From Pseudomonas marincola (GTDB lineage: Bacteria; Pseudomonadota; Gammaproteobacteria; Pseudomonadales; Pseudomonadaceae): 64,000 nucleotides of DNA. The number at the start of each line of letters is the position of its first letter. Position 1 is the first letter of the stretch. This document shows positions 8,460 through 15,306 of this stretch, in pieces. The position numbers were made by a program, and so were the translations under genes. The notes beneath the pieces were generated by a model. The model was not told the origin of the DNA, did no database searches, and worked only from the letters and a program-made list of their open reading frames with translations. The stretch is taken from contig NZ_FPBC01000007.1 in assembly GCF_900116605.1 (NCBI RefSeq), forward strand, positions 219,789 to 283,788. The letters run 5' to 3'.

Positions 8460-9802
8460 AGGTCGTACTGTTTGCGTTTGCGATACAGGGTTGAAGCGTC
8501 GATACCCAGTGCCTTGGCAGCTTGATCGAGGGTTTCGCTGCTGGCCATGACGGCGGCGATATGGCTTTTTTCCAGCTCTTCAAGGCTCAGTGCGCCGCCC
8601 ACGCGTGGCGCCTGATTGCTGGTAGATTCGGTCAGGCCCAGATGAATCACCTGAACCATTTCTTCCTGGCAGATGATGCTCGCCCGTTCGATCACGTTGC
8701 GCAGTTCGCGGATATTGCCCGGCCATGAGTAATTCGCCAGTACGCTCAATGCCTCATCGCTGAAACCGCGCGCGGGGCGGGCGTAGTCCTTGACGAAGCG
8801 GGCAAGGAAGCGCTCGGCTAGCGTCAGCACGTCTTCAGTGCGTTCGCGCAGCGCCGGCAGTTTCAGGGTGATTACATTGAGGCGGTAGAGCAGGTCTTCG
8901 CGGAAACGCCCCTGACGAACCATCTCGTCAAGATTGAGGTTGGTGGCCGCGACGATGCGCACGTCGGCCTGACGGGTCACCGGATCGCCGACGCGTTCGT
9001 ATTCCTTGTCCTGAATAAAACGCAGCAGTTTCGGTTGCAGGCTGAGCGGGAAATCGCCGATTTCGTCGAGAAACAGCGTACCGCCGTCGGCTTGACTGAC
9101 CCGGCCGAGGGTGCTTTCGCTGGCGCCGGTAAACGCGCCTTTGGTGTGACCGAACAATTCGCTTTCCATCAGCTCAGCGGTCAGTGACGGGCAGTTGATG
9201 GTGACTGAATTCTTCTTCGCGCGGCGGCTCCAGTGGTGAATGGCGCGGGCCAGTTCGCCTTTACCAGTGCCGGATTCGCCAAGAATGAGGATGTTGGCGT
9301 CGGTTACCGCCACCTGGCGGGCGGTTTCCAGCACCGCCATCATCGACGGGCTGCTGGAGTCGAGGTCGTTCTTGCGCTGGCGCACCTGACCTTCCAGAGT
9401 TTCCAGGCGCGCTTCCAGTTGCCGTGCTTCGAGCTGTTTGGTGGCGGCCAGACGCAGTTGTTCGGGGCTGCAGGGTTTCACCAGATAATCGGCTGCGCCA
9501 GCCTGCATGGCATCCACGGCGGTGTCGATGGCTGAGTGTGCGGTCACTATCACCACGCGCATCCAAGGCGCTTGTACGCGCATCTCGGCGAGCACGTCGA
9601 GGCCGTTGTCATCGCCGAGGCGCAGGTCAAGAAAGCACACATCGAACACCTGGCGTTGCATCAGGCTTTCGGCCTGCGCTGCGCTGTTGGCGGTCGCCAC
9701 GGTGTAGCCCTCGTCCTCGAGGCAGTAGCGGAAGGTACGCAGGATCGCCGACTCATCATCGACCAGCAAAATACGTCCGCTTTTAGGTTCTACCGCATCC
9801 AT
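8456..9802 (-). CDS. algB: Sigma-54-dependent response regulator AlgB
   Basis: A 448-residue NtrC-type activator close to P. aeruginosa AlgB. The receiver has the acidic pair DD (15-16) and phospho-acceptor Asp59 (FLDLRLG). The AAA+ domain has Walker A GESGTGKGE, the sigma-54 contact loop GAFTGA, GGTLFLDEIG, and R-finger region RFREDLLYRLN. The C-terminal Fis-type helix-turn-helix ends LDQAAKALGIDASTLYRKRKQYDL. ATG 9802 is preceded by GGAG at good spacing and gives the family length; an upstream extension in frame would run through the divergent regulatory region. The intact GAFTGA loop means it can activate sigma-54 promoters, three of which lie within 4 kb. kinB follows with an ATGA overlap. 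Confidence 0.95.
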   Translation of the reverse strand: MDAVEPKSGRILLVDDESAILRTFRYCLEDEGYTVATANSAAQAESLMQRQVFDVCFLDLRLGDDNGLDVLAEMRVQAPWMRVVIVTAHSAIDTAVDAMQAGAADYLVKPCSPEQLRLAATKQLEARQLEARLETLEGQVRQRKNDLDSSSPSMMAVLETARQVAVTDANILILGESGTGKGELARAIHHWSRRAKKNSVTINCPSLTAELMESELFGHTKGAFTGASESTLGRVSQADGGTLFLDEIGDFPLSLQPKLLRFIQDKEYERVGDPVTRQADVRIVAATNLNLDEMVRQGRFREDLLYRLNVITLKLPALRERTEDVLTLAERFLARFVKDYARPARGFSDEALSVLANYSWPGNIRELRNVIERASIICQEEMVQVIHLGLTESTSNQAPRVGGALSLEELEKSHIAAVMASSETLDQAAKALGIDASTLYRKRKQYDL

Positions 9803-9847
9803 TTCAGGCTCCAATTGATGTGTGCAGAGATTAGTCCACAAGAAATC

Positions 9848-9890
9848 GTGCAAGTTGCACGGCGAGTATGACCTTATCTTGCAGGCTGCA
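9848..9890 (+). promoter_or_regulatory. Paired upstream dyads (enhancer-like), unit B
   Basis: GTGCAAGTTGCAC at 9848-9860 is a perfect 13-base palindrome, and TGCAGGCTGCA at 9880-9890 is a second perfect palindrome. Their centres are 31 bp apart, the same as in units A and C. They lie between divergent algB and the BON-domain gene, 70-110 bp upstream of the sigma-54 promoter at 9958 and only 46 bases from the algB start, so a bound protein could also affect algB. Confidence 0.7.
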
Positions 9891-9916
9891 TGCTGGCACC
9901 CTGTCTTTTTATGTCG

Positions 9917-9929
9917 TAAGTGTCTGATT
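9917..9929 (-). promoter_or_regulatory. IHF-like site, unit B
   Basis: The minus strand reads AATCAGACACTTA, one mismatch from the IHF consensus. It is 41 bp upstream of the sigma-54 GG element, the same place as in unit A. Confidence 0.5.
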
Positions 9930-9957
9930 TTATTGGTAAAAATATTTATCCAAAAGC

Positions 9958-9973
9958 TGGCACAGCGCTTGCG
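9958..9973 (+). promoter_or_regulatory. Sigma-54 promoter, unit B
   Basis: TGGCACAGCGCTTGCG contains both sigma-54 elements, TGGCAC and TTGC, at the exact consensus spacing. It points to the BON-domain gene starting at 10033. Confidence 0.8.
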
Positions 9974-10032
9974 ATATCTACTGCATATCCCGCTAAACGC
10001 GGATTGTTTATGCACAGAGACAGGAGGACAAC

Positions 10033-10869
10033 ATGCATAAGTTGAAAACTCTGGTATTGGCCACAGCGTCGGTCGGCATGTTTGCTCTGACCCCTTTGGC
10101 GGCCAACGCAGCAGAAGGTGACATGAGCCAGCAGTTGAGTGAAGCGCGCCAGGAAGGCTCGATCTGGACTGCAATTGCGCTCAACCGTCATCTCAACCCT
10201 TTCAGCATCGACAGTGAAGTCGACAACGGTACCGCCGTCCTCACCGGTACAGTCGAGAGCAGTGTCGAGCGTGACCTTGCCGAGCAGGTAGCGTTGAGCA
10301 TCGAAGGTATCAACAAGGTTGATAACCAGCTCAAGGTCGACAGCAAAGTTGAGCGCAAGACTAACGATTCGAAGTCTCTGGCCAATCGTTTAGATGATGC
10401 CAGCATCACCGCCACGGTGAAGTCCAAGTTGCTCTGGAACAGCAACACCGAAGGCCTCGACATCAGCGTTAAAACCGAAGAGGGCGCCGTGACGCTCACC
10501 GGTAATGCACGTACCCCGGCGGCCAAGGAGTTGGCCGGTAGCCTGGCTTCCAACACCGAGGGTGTGCGTGAAGTATTCAACCACCTGAGCATCAGCAAGG
10601 CCGACAGCACTGCTGCCGAGGCGCAAGCCGCCGCCGATGATGCCAGTGCCGCGATCAGCGATGCCTGGATCACCAGCAAGGTGAAATCGAGTTTCGTCTA
10701 CACCCGCAACCTGGATGCGTTCGCCATCAGCGTTGAAACGCACGACGGTGTGGTCAAGTTGAGCGGCACGGTATTGAGCAGTGCAGCGAAGAATCTGGCG
10801 GTCGAAACCGCCCGCGATATCCGCGGTGTCCGGGGCGTCGATGGTGATGCCCTGCGCGTAGAGAGTTAA
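10033..10869 (+). CDS. Periplasmic triple-BON-domain protein (OsmY-like)
   Basis: A 278-residue exported protein. The signal peptide ends near ANAAEG (about residue 26). Three BON domains follow (about residues 45-115, 128-195 and 208-278), each with the ITxxVKSxLL / GxVxLTGxVxS pattern, for example ASITATVKSKLL and WITSKVKSSFV. BON proteins such as OsmY act in the periplasm in osmotic and envelope stress. AGGAGG precedes ATG 10033 at good spacing. It is the first gene behind the sigma-54 promoter at 9958 and is followed 109 bases later by the PA2169-type gene with no terminator between. Confidence 0.88.
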   Translation: MHKLKTLVLATASVGMFALTPLAANAAEGDMSQQLSEARQEGSIWTAIALNRHLNPFSIDSEVDNGTAVLTGTVESSVERDLAEQVALSIEGINKVDNQLKVDSKVERKTNDSKSLANRLDDASITATVKSKLLWNSNTEGLDISVKTEEGAVTLTGNARTPAAKELAGSLASNTEGVREVFNHLSISKADSTAAEAQAAADDASAAISDAWITSKVKSSFVYTRNLDAFAISVETHDGVVKLSGTVLSSAAKNLAVETARDIRGVRGVDGDALRVES

Positions 10870-10978
10870 GGATCTTATGTGCCAGGGAAGGCAAAAAGTG
10901 ACTGATTGTTTAGAACCCGAGTGTCACCCAGCTTCAGGCGTTGCCAGTTGGCTGCGTCCAATCTGAAGGAGAAACATC

Positions 10979-11413
10979 ATGAGCAATAAAACAGAGCAAC
11001 TGAACGAACTGATCGAAATTACCCGTGACGGTAAGCGTTTTTACGACCACGCGATCACTGAAGTGAAAGATGTCCGTTTGCAGACCATGTTCCGTGATCT
11101 CTCAACCGTGAAAACTCAAATCATCGAAGCGCTGGCCGTGAAGGTCGCCGCCAACCAGGACTCGCCAGCATCTGGCGGCACCATGGTCGGCAAAATGCGC
11201 GAAGTCTATGCCGATGCGCGGGCAACTCTGTCCAGCGACGAGGAAGCGACTTACGTCGCCCAGCTCGAAGAAGCTGAAGACCGCATCCTGCACGCATTTG
11301 AAGATGCGCTGGAAAGTGCTGATCCGGATGTGAAGGCCCTGCTGGGTGTGGAAATGCCGAAGGTGCGCGCTTGCCATGACCGCATGCGCAACCTCAAGCA
11401 GTCCATGCAGTAA
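10979..11413 (+). CDS. PA2169-type four-helix-bundle protein (DUF2383)
   Basis: A 144-residue, mostly helical, highly charged cytoplasmic protein starting MSNKTEQLNELIEITRDGKRFYDHAI, typical of the DUF2383/PA2169 four-helix-bundle family related in fold to ferritin-like proteins. Glu and His residues occur along the helices, but I cannot assign a metal site from sequence alone. GAAGGAG precedes ATG 10979. It probably shares the message of the BON-domain gene, and a hairpin terminator follows at 11422. Confidence 0.85.
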   Translation: MSNKTEQLNELIEITRDGKRFYDHAITEVKDVRLQTMFRDLSTVKTQIIEALAVKVAANQDSPASGGTMVGKMREVYADARATLSSDEEATYVAQLEEAEDRILHAFEDALESADPDVKALLGVEMPKVRACHDRMRNLKQSMQ

Positions 11414-11421
11414 GCCTGTAT

Positions 11422-11444
11422 GCGGGGCAAGGATGCCCCGCTTT
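11422..11444 (+). terminator. Rho-independent terminator
   Basis: An 8-bp stem GCGGGGCA / TGCCCCGC with loop AGGA, followed by TTTC. The T-run is short. It separates unit B from unit C. Confidence 0.65.
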
Positions 11445-11466
11445 CACGGCGGACTCTCAGGGAGTC

Positions 11467-11510
11467 GTGCAAAACGCCTGATGAAACCGCCAGACCGTGC
11501 AGGATGCAAG
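11467..11510 (+). promoter_or_regulatory. Paired upstream dyads (enhancer-like), unit C
   Basis: GTGCAGGATGCAA at 11497-11509 is identical over 13 bases to the proximal dyad of unit A. A weaker copy, GTGCAAAACGC, lies at 11467-11477, with centres again 31 bp apart. The distal copy keeps only the left half-site well. Confidence 0.65.
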
Positions 11511-11533
11511 CTTCAATCGCTTTATTTTATTTC

Positions 11534-11546
11534 TAAGTGACTGTTT
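11534..11546 (-). promoter_or_regulatory. IHF-like site, unit C (degenerate)
   Basis: The minus strand reads AACAGTCACTTA, about two mismatches from the IHF consensus, exactly 40 bp upstream of the sigma-54 GG element as in unit A. Support comes mainly from the conserved position (TAAGTGACTG here, TAAGTGTCTG in unit B). Confidence 0.4.
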
Positions 11547-11573
11547 TTATTGAGTTTTTATTTTTAGCAAAAC

Positions 11574-11589
11574 TGGCACAACCACTGCA
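11574..11589 (+). promoter_or_regulatory. Sigma-54 promoter, unit C
   Basis: TGGCACAACCACTGCA has GG and GC at consensus spacing, with one departure (CTGCA for TTGCA), the same as in unit A. It precedes the small exported protein at 11650. Confidence 0.75.
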
Positions 11590-11649
11590 GTTACAAGGTT
11601 AACGAACATAAACGAGCAGCCCTGAAGGTTGCTTTGCAGGAGCAAACAG

Positions 11650-11904
11650 ATGAGCCGTCAGATTCCCAGCCCCAGTTCATGCATCAAGTATCTGCTTAGC
11701 AGTGCAGCTCTGCTGCTGGTGATGATTGGCGAAGGCAGCCTGATTAATACGGCGCAACCTGTGCACAAGGCTACGGCCAATGCTGCTGCGTTGGCGGTAC
11801 AAGCCGCAAAGCCACAGGCGCAGGGTTTGTTTGCCCAGCGCGGCGCGGTGGCAAACACGTTCACCGGGCAGTCGCCACGTCGGGCGCTAGGCCAGAACAT
11901 CTGA
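11650..11904 (+). CDS. Small exported protein of unknown function
   Basis: An 84-residue protein with a hydrophobic segment (IKYLLSSAALLLVMIGEGSLI) after a short polar N-terminus, then an Ala/Gln-rich tail ending GQNI. It is likely exported or anchored by one helix. I do not recognise a family. GCAGGAGC precedes ATG 11650; an in-frame TTG at 11629 is less likely. It is first behind the sigma-54 promoter at 11574, and the DUF1328 gene follows 89 bases later. Its size and low complexity recall the protein at 6104, but clear sequence similarity is not visible. Confidence 0.55.
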   Translation: MSRQIPSPSSCIKYLLSSAALLLVMIGEGSLINTAQPVHKATANAAALAVQAAKPQAQGLFAQRGAVANTFTGQSPRRALGQNI

Positions 11905-11993
11905 GATTGACCGTGGTTGCGCCTTTACGGGCACACACAAACGAATTCAAGCTGATACACCGCAGGACTTTCTAAAAACCAAGGAGATACGCC

Positions 11994-12158
11994 ATGTTGA
12001 GCTGGGCAATTACTTTTCTGATTATCGCCATTGTCGCTGCAGTACTGGGCTTCGGTGGTATCGCAGGCACCGCAACCGGTATCGCCAAGATCCTGTTCCT
12101 CGTGTTCTTGGTGCTGTTTGTCGTGTCGCTCATCATGGGCCGTCGCCCACGAGGTTGA
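11994..12158 (+). CDS. DUF1328 small membrane protein (UPF0391)
   Basis: A 54-residue protein, [20 protein letters not shown] then [29 protein letters not shown] and a short basic end RRPRG. Two membrane helices and the [15 protein letters not shown] core are typical of the DUF1328/YtjA family, often induced by envelope stress. CAAGGAG precedes ATG 11994. It lies between the small exported protein and the lysozyme-inhibitor gene in one transcription unit. From memory, P. aeruginosa has DUF1328 and Ivy-type genes beside algB (PA5482, PA5481), which supports the call. Confidence 0.9.
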   Translation: MLSWAITFLIIAIVAAVLGFGGIAGTATGIAKILFLVFLVLFVVSLIMGRRPRG

Positions 12159-12207
12159 CCCTGATGGGTCACATTGAGCAACCATTCACATTAACTAAGG
12201 AGCCCCT

Positions 12208-12669
12208 ATGAACGTTCTCAAGACGCTCACTGCCGCCCTGATGATTAGCGGCAGTGGAGCGGCCTTGGCCGCTGACACAGTGACTGATGTTCGCCTTAAC
12301 GATGTACTCAAGAGCGATCCCCAGTATCAGGAAGCCTGGAATGATGTGCTCGAAGAGCAGGAACGGATGCCTGAATGGTTGATCAATCTCGACGGTGTTG
12401 CGCCGCCGATGGAGGCCATGCTGGAGGATGATGACAAGTACCTGGTTGGCGAATTGTGTCAGGCCAGTAACTGTTTCAATCAGCGCATTTATGTGGCTTT
12501 CAGCTGGGACAAGAAAGAAGCTTACGCGCTTTATGTGCAAGTGCCGGATGCACTGCCTAAAGGCAAGGCACCCAGCAATTACGCGACCGAGAAATGGCTG
12601 GGCGAGCCCGACGAGGGCATGCAGAAGCTGTTGCACGAGCAACTCAAGAAAGACCCTAACTGGTACTAA
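12208..12669 (+). CDS. Ivy-family C-type lysozyme inhibitor-like protein
   Basis: A 153-residue periplasmic protein with a signal peptide cut near ALAADT (about residue 22). The central block LVGELCQASNCFNQRIYVAFSWDKKEAYALYVQV matches the Ivy pattern: a Cys-bounded loop followed by the vAF-dkk-A-al-v strand. In typical Ivy proteins the loop is CKPHDC and its His contacts the lysozyme active site; here the loop reads CQASNC, so inhibitory activity may be changed or lost. AAGGAG precedes ATG 12208. It is the last gene of unit C. The role in protecting peptidoglycan from host or predator lysozyme is family knowledge. Confidence 0.7.
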   Translation: MNVLKTLTAALMISGSGAALAADTVTDVRLNDVLKSDPQYQEAWNDVLEEQERMPEWLINLDGVAPPMEAMLEDDDKYLVGELCQASNCFNQRIYVAFSWDKKEAYALYVQVPDALPKGKAPSNYATEKWLGEPDEGMQKLLHEQLKKDPNWY

Positions 12670-12838
12670 GCTGCACCTTGTCGCTCCCCGCGACGATCAG
12701 GTCATGGCGCCGTTCCAGGCGCCAGTGGCCAGGAGCTGAACCCTTTTCAGCCCGCACACTTCCCTCACGACTCGATAAGCTGCCCCCGCGCAAGCCCTCG
12801 CGCGTTATCATCTGCGCCATTGATTGGGGGGATGGAAC

Positions 12839-14068
12839 ATGCTCAACGGCTTGTGGCTGAGCTTTTTTATGGTAGCGGCGGTGGCAGGTTTGTCGCGCTG
12901 GCTGATTGGCGATGATCCGGCGGTATTCGCGGCCATGGTTGAAAGCCTGTTTGCGATGGCCAAGCTGTCGGTCGATGTGATGATCCTGCTGTTCGGCACG
13001 CTCACCCTCTGGCTGGGCCTGCTGCGCATTGCTGAAAAAGCCGGTCTGGTCGAAGCGTTGGCCCGCTTGCTCGGCCCGCTGTTTGCGCGGCTGATGCCGG
13101 AAGTGCCGCGGGGGCATCCGGCACTGGGCCTGATTACCATGAACTTCGCGGCCAATGGCCTCGGGCTCGACAACGCCGCCACGCCGATCGGCCTCAAGGC
13201 CATGCGCGCGCTGCAAGAACTCAACCCGAGCAGCACCACCGCGAGCAATGCGCAAATCCTGTTTCTGGTGCTCAACGCCTCGTCCCTGACGCTGCTGCCC
13301 GTGACCATCTTCATGTACCGCGCGCAACAAGGGGCGGAAGATCCGACGCTGGTATTCCTGCCAATTCTGCTGGCCACCAGTGCGTCGAGTCTGGTCGGCC
13401 TGTTATCGGTCGCCTTCATGCAGCGTCTGCGTCTCTGGGACCCGGTGGTGCTGGCGTACCTGCTGCCCGGTGCAGCGTTGCTCGGGTTGTTCATGGCGGT
13501 ACTGGGCACTATGTCGGCCACGGCGCTGGGCGCTTTGTCTTCGCTGACGGGCAACCTGACCCTGTTCGGCATCATCGTGCTGTTTCTGCTGCTCGGTGCG
13601 CTGAAAAAGGTGCCGATCTATGAAGAGTTTATCGAAGGCGCCAAAGAGGGCTTTGACGTGGCCAAGAGTCTGCTGCCGTATCTGGTGGCGATGCTCTGTG
13701 CGATTGGTGTGCTGCGCGCCTCGGGTGCTTTGGACTTCGGCCTCGATGGCATTCGCTGGCTGCTCGATATGCTGGGCTGGGACACGCGCTTTGTTGAGGC
13801 GTTGCCCACCGCGATGGTCAAGCCTTTCTCCGGCAGTGCCGCGCGCGCCATGTTGATCGAGACCATGCAAAGTCAGGGTGTGGACAGCTTCCCGGCGTTG
13901 GTTGCAGCGACGGTGCAGGGCAGTACTGAAACCACTTTTTACGTGCTCGCGGTGTATTTTGGTGCGGTGGGTATACAGCGTGTCCGCCACGCTGTGGGTT
14001 GCGCCCTGCTGGCCGAGTTTGCCGGCGTGGTCGCGGCCATTAGTGTGTGCTACTGGTTCTTCGGTTAA
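12839..14068 (+). CDS. Fused SpmA/SpmB-like nucleoside-recognition membrane protein
   Basis: A 409-residue integral membrane protein with about ten helices. The N-terminal half resembles SpmA (nucleoside-recognition/Gate domain; MNFAANGLGLDNAATPIGLKAM) and the C-terminal half resembles SpmB (VALPTAMVKPFSGSAARAM-like block and VAATVQGSTETTFYVLAVYFG). In spore formers these are two proteins; the fused form is common in Gram-negative bacteria and its substrate is unknown. ATG 12839 follows a G-rich stretch (GGGGGG); an in-frame TTG at 12824 is less likely. It stands alone and converges on the DUF5924 gene with a hairpin between. Confidence 0.85.
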   Translation: MLNGLWLSFFMVAAVAGLSRWLIGDDPAVFAAMVESLFAMAKLSVDVMILLFGTLTLWLGLLRIAEKAGLVEALARLLGPLFARLMPEVPRGHPALGLITMNFAANGLGLDNAATPIGLKAMRALQELNPSSTTASNAQILFLVLNASSLTLLPVTIFMYRAQQGAEDPTLVFLPILLATSASSLVGLLSVAFMQRLRLWDPVVLAYLLPGAALLGLFMAVLGTMSATALGALSSLTGNLTLFGIIVLFLLLGALKKVPIYEEFIEGAKEGFDVAKSLLPYLVAMLCAIGVLRASGALDFGLDGIRWLLDMLGWDTRFVEALPTAMVKPFSGSAARAMLIETMQSQGVDSFPALVAATVQGSTETTFYVLAVYFGAVGIQRVRHAVGCALLAEFAGVVAAISVCYWFFG

Positions 14069-14092
14069 GCCGAATTTCCAGGATTAAGGCGC

Positions 14093-14145
14093 GACTGAGC
14101 GGCTCATTGATTCGGGTAAATTGAGCCATTCAGTCGTCAGTTTTT
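14093..14145 (+). terminator. Hairpin terminator between convergent genes
   Basis: GACTGA-GC-GGCTCA pairs with TGAGCC-AT-TCAGTC (14093-14135), a long stem with one internal mismatch, followed by GTCAG and TTTTT (14141-14145). It lies between the SpmAB-like gene and the DUF5924 gene. Confidence 0.6.
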
Positions 14146-14176
14146 CGATGCTCGTGTGTGCACCAAGGCCTGCTCG

Positions 14177-15190
14177 TTAAGGTGTCACCTTGAAGCGCAG
14201 CACCCCGATCATCTGGCCGCCTTCTGTGAGTACCTGAATCTGCCAGCGACCGACCGAGTCTTTGGGGTAGTTGCGCTTATGGCTCCAGGCCCGATAACCC
14301 TGTTTGCGCCCGCCTTTTATGTCCAGCGCGATGCGCTCAACCTCTTTGCCGTTAAGGCGCCACACGTGATAAATCCGCTCGTTCAGGCCGCGCGGGGCGT
14401 TTATTGCGGTGTAGGCATACAAACCCTGAGCGCCAAGCTCGGCGACCGACAATTGTTTGATGCGCTTGCCGGGCTCGCGCTCCTTGCTGTTAAGTTCTGT
14501 ACTAACCGCGACTTCTGTCATCCATAAAGTGGCGGGCGGTACCCATATCCGCGCCATCCAGCCGGCACCTGCCAATACCAGCGTCGCAGCGATGAGTAAC
14601 AAGCTGCGCCACCAGCGTTGCACCGTGATAATCCCCAGCAGGCTGGGAAAAGACAGCAGCGCAGCAATCGCCAGCGCCAACTGGTAACTCTGTGTGGTGG
14701 TGAGTTTGAAGATAATCGGCAATGCCGTCAGCGTCAGGGCGAACAGGGTCAACGAGTGGTACATCAGGTACACCCAGCGCCGCGCCGCCAGATGCTTGTA
14801 GTAGAGCGGGTCGATGATTGATACCAGCGCTGCGGCGATAAGCATGCCGCTGAACAGCGCCTGACCACTGTTCCAGGTGGTGGTGATGAGAAAGAACGGC
14901 AGCACGAAGAACAGACTTTCCTGGTGGATCATCTGGGTCGCGTAACGCAGCACTGGTTTGGGCAACTCGAAACCAAAGCGCTTCGAGATTTGATCGCGCA
15001 ACAGGTTCTCAAGGGCCAGCCACAGCCAGCTGAGAAGCATCACCACTGCCAGCACTTGCGCCAGCTCGGCCTGGCGTTTGACCAGCAAGAAGCTCGCTAA
15101 GCCGGAGCAAAAGCCAAACGTGGCGATCAACCACGGATGACGCTGGGCGAATGCGATGAACGGGGTGATGCGGTCTTTCAGGGTGGTCAT
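14177..15190 (-). CDS. DUF5924/DUF2914 membrane protein
   Basis: A 337-residue inner-membrane protein. The first 220 residues hold six to seven membrane helices (DUF5924-type), and the C-terminal part after about residue 225 is a periplasmic beta-rich DUF2914 domain with the typical AYTAINAPRGLNERIYHVWRLNG block and a closing VGRWQIQVLTEGGQMIGVLRF. Similar DUF2914 domains occur in envelope proteins; the function is unknown. It begins 117 bases from the stop of the M16 peptidase gene on the same strand, so the two may share a transcript. Confidence 0.82.
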   Translation of the reverse strand: MTTLKDRITPFIAFAQRHPWLIATFGFCSGLASFLLVKRQAELAQVLAVVMLLSWLWLALENLLRDQISKRFGFELPKPVLRYATQMIHQESLFFVLPFFLITTTWNSGQALFSGMLIAAALVSIIDPLYYKHLAARRWVYLMYHSLTLFALTLTALPIIFKLTTTQSYQLALAIAALLSFPSLLGIITVQRWWRSLLLIAATLVLAGAGWMARIWVPPATLWMTEVAVSTELNSKEREPGKRIKQLSVAELGAQGLYAYTAINAPRGLNERIYHVWRLNGKEVERIALDIKGGRKQGYRAWSHKRNYPKDSVGRWQIQVLTEGGQMIGVLRFKVTP

Positions 15191-15306
15191 TTAGGGTCAC
15201 GCAGAAAAGTTTGGAGGCTGCGCCACTTGGCCTGTCCTGCGCAGGCCTTAAGTTTAGCGGGAAAACGCCGGAGCATCGGGCTATTCACGTGACCGTGTAA
15301 GCATTT

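Noticed and set aside
9893..9908. A further TGGCAC at 9893 as a second sigma-54 promoter before the BON gene
   Set aside because: There is no GC element at the required 12-base spacing.
9803..10174. In-frame N-terminal extension of algB of about 124 residues
   Set aside because: It runs through the divergent regulatory region and sigma-54 promoter, has no ribosome-binding site, and known AlgB starts at the equivalent of 9802.
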